Positions 37,773-46,472 of a stretch of 64,000 bases of DNA are shown here, in pieces; position 1 is the stretch's first letter; every line of letters begins with the position of its first letter. The stretch covers positions 2,604,001-2,668,000 of the forward strand of contig NZ_CP035119.1 of the NCBI RefSeq assembly GCF_004087835.1, in the 5' to 3' direction. The notes under the pieces were generated by a model. It ran no database searches, was not told the DNA's origin, and saw only the letters and a program-made list of their open reading frames with translations. This DNA comes from Halorussus pelagicus. Its GTDB lineage: Archaea > Halobacteriota > Halobacteria > Halobacteriales > Haladaptataceae. Made by a program: the position numbers and the translations under genes.

Positions 37773-38723
37773 TCATCGAACCGTTATCGACACCGCGCCG
37801 CGCTCGCGGTCCGCGCGCTCGACCAGTCGGTCGATGCGCTCGTCCATCTCGGGATGCGTCGAGAGCAGTCGCGTCAGCGCGCCGTCCTCGTCGCCGCGGA
37901 CGTACAGCGATGACGACATCGCCCATCGCGGTTCGGTGGCGCGCTCGATTTTCCGGAGCGCGCGGGCGAGTGCGAGGGGATTGCCCGTTACCGCGGCCGC
38001 GCGGTCGTCGGCGGCGTACTCGCGCCGCCGCGAGTGTGCGAGCATGACGAGCGTGAGCGCCACGAACCCGACCATGACGACTTGTCCGACTCGCCTGCGG
38101 AGCGAGGCGACAGGCGCGAGCGCGTCGGCGGGCGGTCGCCCTCGAAGCCAGTCGAACGCCCGGTGCAGCCCCGACCCGACGAGGACGAACGGGAGCGCCG
38201 CGGCGACGACGACCCAGACGAGCGACTGCCCGGTGCTGTAGGCCAGCGTCTGGACGAGGCTGTCCTTGCTTTCGAGGTGCGCGAGTTCGTGGGCCAGCAG
38301 GGCTTCGAGTTCGTCGGCCGACAGCAGGAACAACACCGAGCGGTCGAGAACGACCGCGCCATCCCGGACCCCGCCCAGCGCCATGGCGTTCGGCGCACCG
38401 ATGCGCCCGACGAGCAGGCGGGGTCGGCCCGCGTTCATCTCCTCGGCGAGGCGGTCGAGGCGAGCGTGGACCTCGGGTGCGCGACGGCGCGAGAGGTCGG
38501 CCGCGCCGACCCGAGAGAGGAGCTGTCCCGTGCCGAAGCGGTAGCTGAGGTAGCCGAGCGCGACGGTGAGACCGGTGGTCCAGAGGACGACCGCAAGCAG
38601 GTCGGCGCGCGCCAGCCAGACCGCGGCCAGCAGTCGGTAGCCGAGGTAGGCGACGCCCGCGTAGACGGCGAGCAGGGCGAGACCGACGAGGGCCATCAGG
38701 GCGCGGAGACCGACGCGGCGCAT
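37773..38723 (-). CDS. M48-family membrane metalloprotease (HtpX-like)
   Basis: A 316-residue membrane protease. Two N-terminal helices (about 8-33 and 42-60) precede the zinc site HELAH at 145-149; two further helices (about 165-185 and 212-232) follow, and the third ligand Glu is in RRREYAADDRAA. The layout matches HtpX, which degrades misfolded membrane proteins. ATG 38723 (MRRVGLRA) is chosen because it places the first helix at the N-terminus. It is divergent from leuS. Confidence 0.87.
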   Translation of the reverse strand: MRRVGLRALMALVGLALLAVYAGVAYLGYRLLAAVWLARADLLAVVLWTTGLTVALGYLSYRFGTGQLLSRVGAADLSRRRAPEVHARLDRLAEEMNAGRPRLLVGRIGAPNAMALGGVRDGAVVLDRSVLFLLSADELEALLAHELAHLESKDSLVQTLAYSTGQSLVWVVVAAALPFVLVGSGLHRAFDWLRGRPPADALAPVASLRRRVGQVVMVGFVALTLVMLAHSRRREYAADDRAAAVTGNPLALARALRKIERATEPRWAMSSSLYVRGDEDGALTRLLSTHPEMDERIDRLVERADRERGAVSITVR

Positions 38724-38797
38724 GGGCGACGATTCGGGCGGTAGGGCCAAGGAGATGACGGTCCCGACGGTGTGGCGGCGACTGGCAGAAGGCAAAG

Positions 38798-38806
38798 CTA
38801 TTGTAT
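38798..38806 (+). promoter_or_regulatory. TATA-like box for leuS
   Basis: CTATTGTAT is centred 29 bases before the leuS ATG at 38831, which supports the downstream ATG over the in-frame ATG at 38801. Confidence 0.6.
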
Positions 38807-38830
38807 CGTGGTCGCCCGTATTTCGATATA

Positions 38831-41512
38831 ATGACTACCGAGCAGCGCGAACGAGGGTTCGACCATACGTCGGTCGAACCGAAGTGGCAACGCGAGTGGG
38901 AGGACGCCGACGTGTTCCGCATTCCGGACAGCGCCGAGGACCCCGAGTACGTCCTCGCCATGTTCCCTTACACCTCCGGGAACCTCCACATGGGCCACGT
39001 TCGTAACTACACCATCACCGACGCCTACGCCCGATTCGAGCGACTCCGCGGCGAGAACGTTCTGCACCCGATGGGGTGGGACTCGTTTGGCCTGCCCGCC
39101 GAGAACGCCGCCGAGGAGCGCGACACCAACCCGCGCGACTGGACGCTGGATTGCATCGACTCGATGAAAGAACAGCTCAAGGCGATGGGCTTTGGCTACG
39201 ACTGGGAGCGCGAGGTCACGACCTGCGACCCCGACTACTACCAGTGGAACCAGTGGCTGTTCAAGCGATTCCGCGACGAGGGGCTGTTAGAGCGCCAGAG
39301 CGCCGAACTGAACTGGTGTCCCTCCTGCGAGACCGTGCTGGCCGACGAGCAGGTCGAGGGCGAGGCGGAACTGTGCTGGCGGTGTGACACGCCCATCGAA
39401 CACCGCGAGATGGACCAGTGGTTTTTCACCATTACCGACTACGCCGACGAACTGCTGGAGTCGCTGGACGAACTGGACGACTGGCCCGCCAACGTCCGGG
39501 AGATGCAGCGCAACTGGATCGGCCGCCAAGAGGGCGACAGCGTGGCCTTCGAGATTCCGGGCTACGGCGACGTAGACATCTTCACGACGCGACTCGACAC
39601 GATTCACGGCGCGACCTTCTTCTCGCTGGCTCCCGGCCACCCCGTCGCGCAGGAAATCGCCGAAGACAACGAGGAAGTCGCCGAGTACATCGACGAGGCC
39701 GAACACGCCGACGAGGACGACCTCGACGTGACCTCCGGTGTGTTCACAGGAGAGTACGCGGTCAACCCAGCCACGGGCGACGAGATTCCCGTCTACGTCG
39801 CCGACTACGTGCTGACCGACGTGGGCACGGGCGCGCTGTACGCGGTGCCCGGCCACGACGACCGGGACCACGAGTTCGCCGAGGCCCACGACATTCCCAT
39901 CGAACAGGTCGTGGAACCCGCGCCGGACGCCGACACCGACCCCGAGGAGGTAGACGTACAGGAAGACGCCTACACGCCCGACGGCGTGCTGGTCAACAGC
40001 GGCGAGTTCGACGGCCTGCCCAGCGAGGAGGCCCGCGAGCGGTTCGTCGAGGAGTTCGACGGCGACCACCGCACCGAGTACAAACTCCGGGACTGGGGCA
40101 TCTCGCGCCAGCGCTACTGGGGCACCCCCATCCCGATGATTCACTGTGACGACTGTGGCCACGTCCCGGTACCCGACGAGGACCTGCCGGTCGAGTTGCC
40201 CGAGTTCGTCCACACGACGGGCAACCCGCTGGACGCCGCCGAGGAGTGGAAGCGCGTCGAGTGTCCCGACTGTGGCGGCGACGCCGTGCGCGAGACCGAT
40301 ACGATGGACACCTTCGTGGACTCGTCGTGGTACTTCCTGCGCTACGTCTCGCCGGACGAAAAAGCGGTGCCCTTCGACACCGACCGACCGAGCGATTGGA
40401 TGCCGGTAGACCAGTACGTCGGCGGCATCGAACACGCCGTGATGCACCTGCTGTACGCCCGGTTCTTCACGAAGGTGCTGGACGACATCGACCTGCTGGA
40501 GGGCGTCCGCGAACCGTTTACCGACCTGACGAATCAGGGGATGGTGCTGGGCGAGGACGGCAACAAGATGTCCAAGAGCAAGGGCAACGGCGTCTCGCCC
40601 CAGCGCATCATCGACGAGTACGGCGCGGACACCGCCCGCCTGTTCATCATGGAGGCCGCCCAACCCGAGAAGGAGTTCGCGTGGAGCGCCGAAGGTGTCC
40701 ACTCAGCGAACAACTTCCTGCAGAACGTCTACCGACTGGCCGAGGAGTTCGCCGCGGGCGAGGTGACCGCCGCGGAAGACGACACCGACGCTCTGGCCGT
40801 CGCCGACTACGTTTCGCGGGAAATCGACGCCACGGTCGCCACCGCGACCGAGGAGTACGAGGACTTCCGATTCAACCACGCGCTCCAAGCGGTCCGCGAG
40901 CAGATTTCGCTCCTGCGGCGCTACCGGGAGTACACCACACCCGACGCCGACACCTTCGAGCGCGGACTGGTGACGGCCGTCAAGATTCTGTCGCCGGTCG
41001 CGCCCCACCTCGCCGAAGAGGTCTGGGAGCGACTGGGCCGCGACGGACTCGTCGCCGAGGCCGACTGGCCCGCCGCAGACGCCCCTGAGAACTACGACAT
41101 CGAGCGTCGCCTCGTGGAGAACACCCGCGAGGACGTGCGCGACATCGTGGATACGGTTGGCATCGAGGACCCCGAGACCGTCACGCTCGCAGTCGCCCCC
41201 GAGTGGAAGCACCGCGCCCGCGAAGTCGCCGCGAACGCCGAGGGCAACGTCGTCGGCACGGTCATGGGCGACGAGCAACTGCGCGAGGTCGGCGAGGCCG
41301 CCGCGGACTTCGCCAAGGACCTCGCCGCGCGCTCGGAAGCACTGGACGAGCAACTGTCGCCCGAGCGCGAGCGCGCCGCCCTCGAACGCGCCGCGTGGCT
41401 GTTGGAACGGGAGTTCGGAGCCAGTGTGGTCGTCCAGAGCGCCGATGAGGCCGACGACCAACTGGCGAGCAAGACCGAACCGGGTCGGCCCGCAATCGAC
41501 ATCGAGGAGTAG
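38831..41512 (+). CDS. leuS: Leucyl-tRNA synthetase
   Basis: An 893-residue class I synthetase charging tRNA-Leu. The HIGH-like motif is LHMGHVRNY (about residues 57-65), the KMSKS loop is NKMSKSKGN (about 578-586), and zinc-binding pairs CPSC and CWRC lie at about 160-185. The editing CP1 domain includes TTRLDTIHGATFFSLAPGHP and VPGHDDRDHEFA. In overall organisation it resembles bacterial LeuRS, as is usual in haloarchaea. The ATG at 38831 is supported by promoter spacing. Confidence 0.96.
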   Translation: MTTEQRERGFDHTSVEPKWQREWEDADVFRIPDSAEDPEYVLAMFPYTSGNLHMGHVRNYTITDAYARFERLRGENVLHPMGWDSFGLPAENAAEERDTNPRDWTLDCIDSMKEQLKAMGFGYDWEREVTTCDPDYYQWNQWLFKRFRDEGLLERQSAELNWCPSCETVLADEQVEGEAELCWRCDTPIEHREMDQWFFTITDYADELLESLDELDDWPANVREMQRNWIGRQEGDSVAFEIPGYGDVDIFTTRLDTIHGATFFSLAPGHPVAQEIAEDNEEVAEYIDEAEHADEDDLDVTSGVFTGEYAVNPATGDEIPVYVADYVLTDVGTGALYAVPGHDDRDHEFAEAHDIPIEQVVEPAPDADTDPEEVDVQEDAYTPDGVLVNSGEFDGLPSEEARERFVEEFDGDHRTEYKLRDWGISRQRYWGTPIPMIHCDDCGHVPVPDEDLPVELPEFVHTTGNPLDAAEEWKRVECPDCGGDAVRETDTMDTFVDSSWYFLRYVSPDEKAVPFDTDRPSDWMPVDQYVGGIEHAVMHLLYARFFTKVLDDIDLLEGVREPFTDLTNQGMVLGEDGNKMSKSKGNGVSPQRIIDEYGADTARLFIMEAAQPEKEFAWSAEGVHSANNFLQNVYRLAEEFAAGEVTAAEDDTDALAVADYVSREIDATVATATEEYEDFRFNHALQAVREQISLLRRYREYTTPDADTFERGLVTAVKILSPVAPHLAEEVWERLGRDGLVAEADWPAADAPENYDIERRLVENTREDVRDIVDTVGIEDPETVTLAVAPEWKHRAREVAANAEGNVVGTVMGDEQLREVGEAAADFAKDLAARSEALDEQLSPERERAALERAAWLLEREFGASVVVQSADEADDQLASKTEPGRPAIDIEE

Positions 41513-41550
41513 TCCGGAGACGAGCGGGCCGTCGAGGTCTCCGGCCTCGT

Positions 41551-41973
41551 TTAAAAGACCCGTTGGAGGCCGAACCGGCCGATAATACGGTCCAGACCGA
41601 CTCTAAGTGCTGCTTCTCCGAGCGTAATTACTAGCACGAATCCCAATAGAATCGGCCAGACGATCAGATACGACGAGAGCGGGTGAAGATGCGCTCCGTA
41701 CCGCCATTGATACGCCGTATCGCCCAAAATCCAGAGCGTCGCAAGCGGTGAGGAGACGAGCGAGAAGCGGCCGAACAGGTACAGGGGAACGGCGGCCGTA
41801 ACGAACATTCCCACCACCGAGTAGCCGAGCGCGAATACGACCGCCACTACCCCCTGAGACGAAAAATAAACACCTGCCGAGAAGAGCCACGAGAGGACGA
41901 ATACCGCGTAGATAGCTCCTCCGAGGACTGCAACGGTGCGTGCGTCGCGGTTCTCGGTCGAGAAGAAACCCAT
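41551..41973 (-). CDS. Hypothetical membrane protein
   Basis: A 140-residue protein with about four transmembrane segments (about residues 14-37, 41-66, 71-90 and 105-122). No family motif is recognised. It converges with leuS and lies upstream of an A+T-rich gap before the MoxR gene. Function is unknown. Confidence 0.6.
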   Translation of the reverse strand: MGFFSTENRDARTVAVLGGAIYAVFVLSWLFSAGVYFSSQGVVAVVFALGYSVVGMFVTAAVPLYLFGRFSLVSSPLATLWILGDTAYQWRYGAHLHPLSSYLIVWPILLGFVLVITLGEAALRVGLDRIIGRFGLQRVF

Positions 41974-42190
41974 ACTATTTCGAACATTCTTAACCTCATA
42001 TATTTCTTCCTTCTCTCACCGAACACACTCGAAATTTGTTCGCAAGTCGCTCCTGCCGACGGTTTCGATGGGACCTCACGGAAACCCCGACTCGCGGCGA
42101 GCAAGTGGCGTCTTTTCGACCCGGTCTCCTGCCGAAATCGCCCCCGATAGAGACGACACCGAACACCCGTCGGTTTGCTGAGTACCAAGC

Positions 42191-42199
42191 TTCTTTACG
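42191..42199 (+). promoter_or_regulatory. TATA-like box for the MoxR gene
   Basis: TTCTTTACG is centred about 25 bases before the ATG at 42220. The 246-base gap before this gene is otherwise unremarkable, with A+T-rich sequence near 41990-42010. Confidence 0.5.
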
Positions 42200-42219
42200 A
42201 CTCACTAAGAGTTCGGGAC

Positions 42220-43182
42220 ATGGACCAACCCACGGCGACCCAGCGTTGCGAGCGCGTCCTCGACGCCGTCAGTTCGGCGGTCATCGCCGACGAGGAGTTC
42301 CTCGAAACCGTCCTCACCGGAATCTTGGCCCGCGGGCACGTCCTGCTCGAAGACGTGCCGGGGACGGGAAAGACCCTGACCGCGCGGTCGTTCGCCGACG
42401 CGCTCGGTCTCTCTTTTTCGCGCATTCAGTTCACCCCCGACCTGCTCCCCGCCGACATCACGGGGTCGAACGTCTACGACGAGGGAACCGGCGAGTTCGA
42501 GTTCTCGCCCGGCCCTATCTTCGCCAACGTCGTCCTCGCCGACGAAATCAATCGCGCGCCGCCCAAGACCCAAGCCGCCCTGCTGGAAGCGATGGGCGAG
42601 GGGCAGGTCACGGTGGACGGGACGACTCACGACCTCCCGACGCCGTTTTTCGTCCTCGCCACGCAGAACCCCGTCGAGCAGGAGGGCACCTTCGGCCTGC
42701 CGGAGGCCCAGCGCGACCGCTTCATCGTCAAGACGACGATGGGGTACCCCGACTTCGGCGGCGAGCGCGAACTGGTGGACAAGCGCGCCGACCGGACCGC
42801 GAAGGCTCCGAGCGTCCAGTCCGTGGTGGAGGGCCGGGAGGTCGCGGCCATCCAGCGCGTCCTCGAATCGGTCCGCGTGGATGGCAAGATTCGGGACTAC
42901 GTGGTCGCGCTCGGACGAGCGACCAGAGAGGACGACCGCGTCGATGTCGGCGTCTCGCCGCGCGGTATCCAGCGCCTCTTCGAGGCCGCCCGCGCCAGCG
43001 CGATCGTCTCGGGCCGCGGGTACGTCGTCCCCGACGACGTGAAGCGAGTCGCGGAACCGACGTTCGCCCACCGCCTCGTGTTGACCGACGAGGCGAGCGT
43101 CCGCGGGACCGACCGAAGCGCAATCGTCGCGGACGTGCTGGAGCGCGTGGAGGTGCCCGCGGTGAAGTCGTCGTCGGTCTAA
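42220..43182 (+). CDS. MoxR-family AAA+ ATPase
   Basis: A 320-residue AAA+ chaperone-like ATPase. Walker A is GTGKT (48-52), Walker B and following MoxR signature read VVLADEINRAPPKTQAALLEAM, and FVLATQNPVEQEGTFGLPEAQRDRF is the sensor/MoxR-specific segment. MoxR proteins act with DUF58 and transglutaminase-domain membrane proteins; here those partners start 3.3 kb downstream. ATG 42220 matches both promoter spacing and the family N-terminus. Between MoxR and its partners two minus-strand genes intervene. Confidence 0.92.
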   Translation: MDQPTATQRCERVLDAVSSAVIADEEFLETVLTGILARGHVLLEDVPGTGKTLTARSFADALGLSFSRIQFTPDLLPADITGSNVYDEGTGEFEFSPGPIFANVVLADEINRAPPKTQAALLEAMGEGQVTVDGTTHDLPTPFFVLATQNPVEQEGTFGLPEAQRDRFIVKTTMGYPDFGGERELVDKRADRTAKAPSVQSVVEGREVAAIQRVLESVRVDGKIRDYVVALGRATREDDRVDVGVSPRGIQRLFEAARASAIVSGRGYVVPDDVKRVAEPTFAHRLVLTDEASVRGTDRSAIVADVLERVEVPAVKSSSV

Positions 43183-43340
43183 TTTCTGCGGGTAACTCTC
43201 CCAGCGAACGTCATCGGGGCGTTTCCGTCCGCGACCGCGAGTGGGAGATTCTGGCCCGCGAGGAGACCGACGGCGAGTTCGCGGAGACCCATCCGACAGT
43301 CCCGGAGACCGGGACCGAGGTCCGGACCCACGAACGCTGA
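43183..43340 (+). pseudogene. Orphan coding fragment after MoxR
   Basis: An open frame directly after the MoxR stop, in a different frame, reads GVSVRDREWEILAREETDGEFAETHPTVPETG-like acidic sequence and ends at TGA 43338-43340, one base before the convergent oxygenase gene. Codons end almost entirely in G or C, like real genes here, but no ATG, GTG or TTG start exists between the MoxR stop and this stretch. It looks like the 3' remnant of a small gene. Confidence 0.35.
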
Positions 43341-43341
43341 G

Positions 43342-44829
43342 TCATCGCTCGACTTCGGGGAAGAACTCGCCGTGGAACCCGAACGGGATGTGATGGGGAA
43401 CCTCGGCGCGCGCCAACTCCTCGAAGCGCTCGCCGTCGAGAACGACCAGTAGCGACTGCCCGCGCTCGGCGTCGAGCGCGGGCGCGAGGACGACGCCGCG
43501 GTCCTCGGGCGCGTCTGCGCCCTCTGTACCTTCCACATCCTCTGCCGGTTTCGGCACGAAAATCGGCTCTCCGGCGTAGTGGTCGTCGGCCCACCACTCG
43601 GTCGCCTCGCCGGTTTCGACGGTCACCTTGACGAGACCGGTCTGGCCTTCGCGGGCGGTCGCTTGCCCGTAGGCGTAGCGGTACCGCTTCGTCCGGGCCT
43701 GCGGGGCGACTCGCGGGAGTTCCGTGCCGGTGTAGACGCTCCGGCGTCGGACGCTCTCGGAGTCGTCCGCGACGGGAATTCGGAAGCGCGTCAACTCGCC
43801 GTCCGCGGCGTTGAGGTCCGGCCCGGAGTCAGGGGCGCGCTCCCCGCGCTCGTCCACCGATTCGACCTCCTCACCGACCGCACCCATGAACAGATTCGAA
43901 ACGATTTCGGCGTCCTCGTAGGCCACGAGGTCCACGACGATGTCGCCCTCGGACTCGAAGGCGTTGACCGTGTGGAAAAAGAAAAACGGGGTAACGCGGC
44001 GCTCGACCACGAGGTCCCCCGTCTCGCGCTCGACGGCGAGAAATCGCGTGCCGCGCTCGGGCCGCCAGCGAAAGTTGTCGATGAACCCGCCCTCGCCCGG
44101 CAGGAGAAAGCGCATCGGGTTCGTGACGAACGGCGGTTCGACGAGGACCGCGTACCGCGGCGTCAGCGCGAAACTGTGGAGGTACGCCGGGCGGTCCACG
44201 TCGAGCGAGACCACGGGGACGCGCTCGATTTTCCCCGCCGCGGACTGCTCGTCCGAGACCCGATAGACGTGATAGCGGTTCGTCCGGCCGAACTGCGTCG
44301 CGTAGCCGACCGTCTCCCCGCGCCGGTCGTCGCGCTGGAGATGGGCCGTGACGTGGTGGACCGTCAGGTCGTCGGCGTAATCGAGATGGTCCTGCACCGC
44401 GAGGCTCTCGGGGTCGAAGCGGACTCTGCGGAGCGTCTCGGTCAGCGCGACGTACTCGCCGCCGACGCGGGCGACGTTGACGTTCGCGTTGTCGGTCGGG
44501 TCGCCCAGAAACGACTTCAACTGGTCGAGATAGCCCCCCGAGGTGGCGAACTGGCTCGAAATCTCGCCCTCCTCGACGGCCCGCCGGTAGGTCTCGGTCC
44601 GGAGAAATCGGTTCGAGTACGACACCGAACCGGCGTCGAACCGGAACTTGTGGAGCATCGCCAGTCCGTCGAACCAGTGTTCGACTCGCTGGCCGCCCAC
44701 CTCGAACTTGCCGGGACCGTTGCGGACCAGCGACCCCGAGAGCCACGACGGAATCTCGCCTGTCACGTCGAGCGCGAGGTCGTCGTGTTCGGCGTCGAGC
44801 GACCGGAATCCCGAACTGTAGGCTGGCAT
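43342..44829 (-). CDS. Carotenoid oxygenase family protein
   Basis: A 495-residue seven-bladed beta-propeller dioxygenase that cleaves carotenoids or apocarotenoids with a non-haem iron. Four histidine ligands are plausible in DLTVHHVTAHL, AYLHSFALT, FFHTVNAFE and the terminal HIPFGFHGEFFPE. RNGPGKFEV at residues about 37-45 is a family hallmark. In halophiles such enzymes may provide retinal or degrade carotenoids; no rhodopsin gene is nearby. It converges with MoxR and follows the PQQ-like gene by about 50 bases. Confidence 0.88.
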   Translation of the reverse strand: MPAYSSGFRSLDAEHDDLALDVTGEIPSWLSGSLVRNGPGKFEVGGQRVEHWFDGLAMLHKFRFDAGSVSYSNRFLRTETYRRAVEEGEISSQFATSGGYLDQLKSFLGDPTDNANVNVARVGGEYVALTETLRRVRFDPESLAVQDHLDYADDLTVHHVTAHLQRDDRRGETVGYATQFGRTNRYHVYRVSDEQSAAGKIERVPVVSLDVDRPAYLHSFALTPRYAVLVEPPFVTNPMRFLLPGEGGFIDNFRWRPERGTRFLAVERETGDLVVERRVTPFFFFHTVNAFESEGDIVVDLVAYEDAEIVSNLFMGAVGEEVESVDERGERAPDSGPDLNAADGELTRFRIPVADDSESVRRRSVYTGTELPRVAPQARTKRYRYAYGQATAREGQTGLVKVTVETGEATEWWADDHYAGEPIFVPKPAEDVEGTEGADAPEDRGVVLAPALDAERGQSLLVVLDGERFEELARAEVPHHIPFGFHGEFFPEVER

Positions 44830-44881
44830 CGTCTGCCAATCGGTCTCCACCTCGAAAATCGTGGTGGTGCAGTGCGAGTCC

Positions 44882-46057
44882 TCACTCCCGGTAGCGGGGC
44901 ACCTGTCTGACCCACGGCCCAGAGACGAACAGGTCGTCGTCGCCAGCGACGAGACCGACTCGCCGCTCGTAGGTCGGACTCCAACCGCACAGGTCCTCTC
45001 CTCGCTTCTCGGGGACCCGGAACAGGTCTCGGCGCTCGCCCGTCTCGGCGTCGAGAACTCGGACGTACCCCCTGTAGTCGATGGCGTACGCGACCGACCC
45101 GTCGGAATCGAGACCGGAGATTCCCTCCTCGCCCGCGGAGCGCCAGCGTTCGCTCCCGTCGTCCTGCGAGACGGCGACGACGCTCCCCGAATGGGTCCCG
45201 ACAAAGAGGTTCGCGTCGTCGTGCGAGAACGAAATGACGGAACTCGACAGCGAGGTGGTCCACCGCTCCGCGCCCGATTCTGCGGCGAGCGCCGCGATTT
45301 CTCCCTTCCCGCTGGCGACGTGGACCGTATCGCCGTCGGCGAAAATCGACTGGTTCACCGTCTCGCCGACCCCGGTCCGCCAGCGTCGAGTTCCGTTGTC
45401 GGCCGCGAATCCGTAGACCTCCCCGGCTTCCGTCGCCGTAACGACGGTATCACCGACTGCGACGGGACCGGTCCAGACCATTTCGTCTACCTCCTGCGCC
45501 CAGACCTCTTCGCCGGTGTCGGCGTCGAGCGCGACGACTCGGTGGGTGTAGGTCTCGTCGTCGCTCGGCATCGCGTCCCCCTCTTCGGAGTGCGAGACGC
45601 CGACCAGCACGAGTCCGTCGGTCTTGGCCGGTTGGCCCCACGCGCCGCCGCCGTAGGTCTCGCGGCCGTCAGCGTCGTAGCGCCACTCGACGCGTCCGGT
45701 CCGCCGGTCGAGCGCGTACACCAAGTCCCCGCCGGTTCCGACGTAGACCGTCTCGTCGGCGACGAGCGGTACCCCGGCACCGCCACCGGACACGGTGAAG
45801 ACCCAGTTCGGTTCGCCGTCGTACTGCTCCAGCGACGCGACGCGAGAGACGAGGTCGTCATCCGTGGTGCCGAACTGCTCCGAGACGTAGACGGAACCAT
45901 CGGTAGTGACGGGCGGAGACCAGCGTTCGCCGCTGAGAGTCCACTCGGGGTCTCTGCGGTCGGGGCAGTTATCGCCGTTCCACCAGCGATAGCCGCCGAC
46001 GCCGACGGCCGCGGTGCCGAGTCCAGCGAGCAATTGGCGGCGGTTCAACTCGCTCAT
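44882..46057 (-). CDS. PQQ-like beta-propeller repeat protein, Tat-exported
   Basis: A 391-residue protein with a twin-arginine signal (NRRQLLAGLGTAAVG, residues 5-19) and about seven blades marked by repeated A-x-D/E-x2-TG-x2-W motifs such as ALDRRTGRVEWRY, ALDADTGEEVWAQ, FAADNGTRRWRTG, ALAAESGAERWTT and VSQDDGSERWRS. It resembles BamB-like/PQQ repeat proteins; cofactor residues for a dehydrogenase are not evident, so a binding or scaffold role outside the membrane is more likely. Confidence 0.85.
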   Translation of the reverse strand: MSELNRRQLLAGLGTAAVGVGGYRWWNGDNCPDRRDPEWTLSGERWSPPVTTDGSVYVSEQFGTTDDDLVSRVASLEQYDGEPNWVFTVSGGGAGVPLVADETVYVGTGGDLVYALDRRTGRVEWRYDADGRETYGGGAWGQPAKTDGLVLVGVSHSEEGDAMPSDDETYTHRVVALDADTGEEVWAQEVDEMVWTGPVAVGDTVVTATEAGEVYGFAADNGTRRWRTGVGETVNQSIFADGDTVHVASGKGEIAALAAESGAERWTTSLSSSVISFSHDDANLFVGTHSGSVVAVSQDDGSERWRSAGEEGISGLDSDGSVAYAIDYRGYVRVLDAETGERRDLFRVPEKRGEDLCGWSPTYERRVGLVAGDDDLFVSGPWVRQVPRYRE

Positions 46058-46129
46058 TCGACGGGAAATGGTTACTCACCCGTCATAAGTCTTCTACTCT
46101 CGGTCTCGTTGGGAACTGTCGGCGGCGAC

Positions 46130-46300
46130 AGACCTCGCTAGCTATCGCCGACGCTGAGGAGTCGCCGCGACTGCACTGCAACTGCACGACACCGACACCG
46201 CACAGCATCGCCGACCGCACCGCCACCACGCCCCGTGCCTCCTTGCTTACGTCTGCGCTCGCGCTCGCGGTTCCGCGAGCGCGAGCGCAGACGCGGCGCG
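46130..46300 (-). repeat. Intergenic repeat element, copy D (diverged)
   Basis: The order of modules matches copy C: a CTAGCTA...GCCGACGC end (46135-46157), a CCGCACAGCATCGC segment, a degenerate core, then a large palindrome. The 22-nt core is not conserved exactly. The copy lies in the 415-base gap before the transglutaminase gene. Confidence 0.5.
46250..46293. repeat. Perfect palindrome with 21-bp arms
   Basis: Bases 46250-46270 and 46273-46293 are exact reverse complements around a TT loop. The arms are rich in GCGCTCGC and could form a very stable cruciform or RNA hairpin. It ends about 180 bases before the transglutaminase ATG and belongs to repeat copy D. Confidence 0.85.
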
Positions 46301-46472
46301 TCCCGTGGATTGGTCCGTCGAGCGCGCTCCGTGGTTCGTTCCACCGAGCGCGTCTCCGAGACGACCACACCCGCCGCCCCGCCTCCTGTCAACATCCCTG
46401 ACTTCCACCACTCTTTTTACCTGTCTGCGCACACGTTGCACCAAGACTGCGCCGTCCGCGGACTCACTCATC

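Noticed and set aside
37105-38961. A 618-codon version of the second cupredoxin
   Set aside because: The Tat signal and lipobox define ATG 37701; the upstream extension is the wrong frame of the M48 protease gene.
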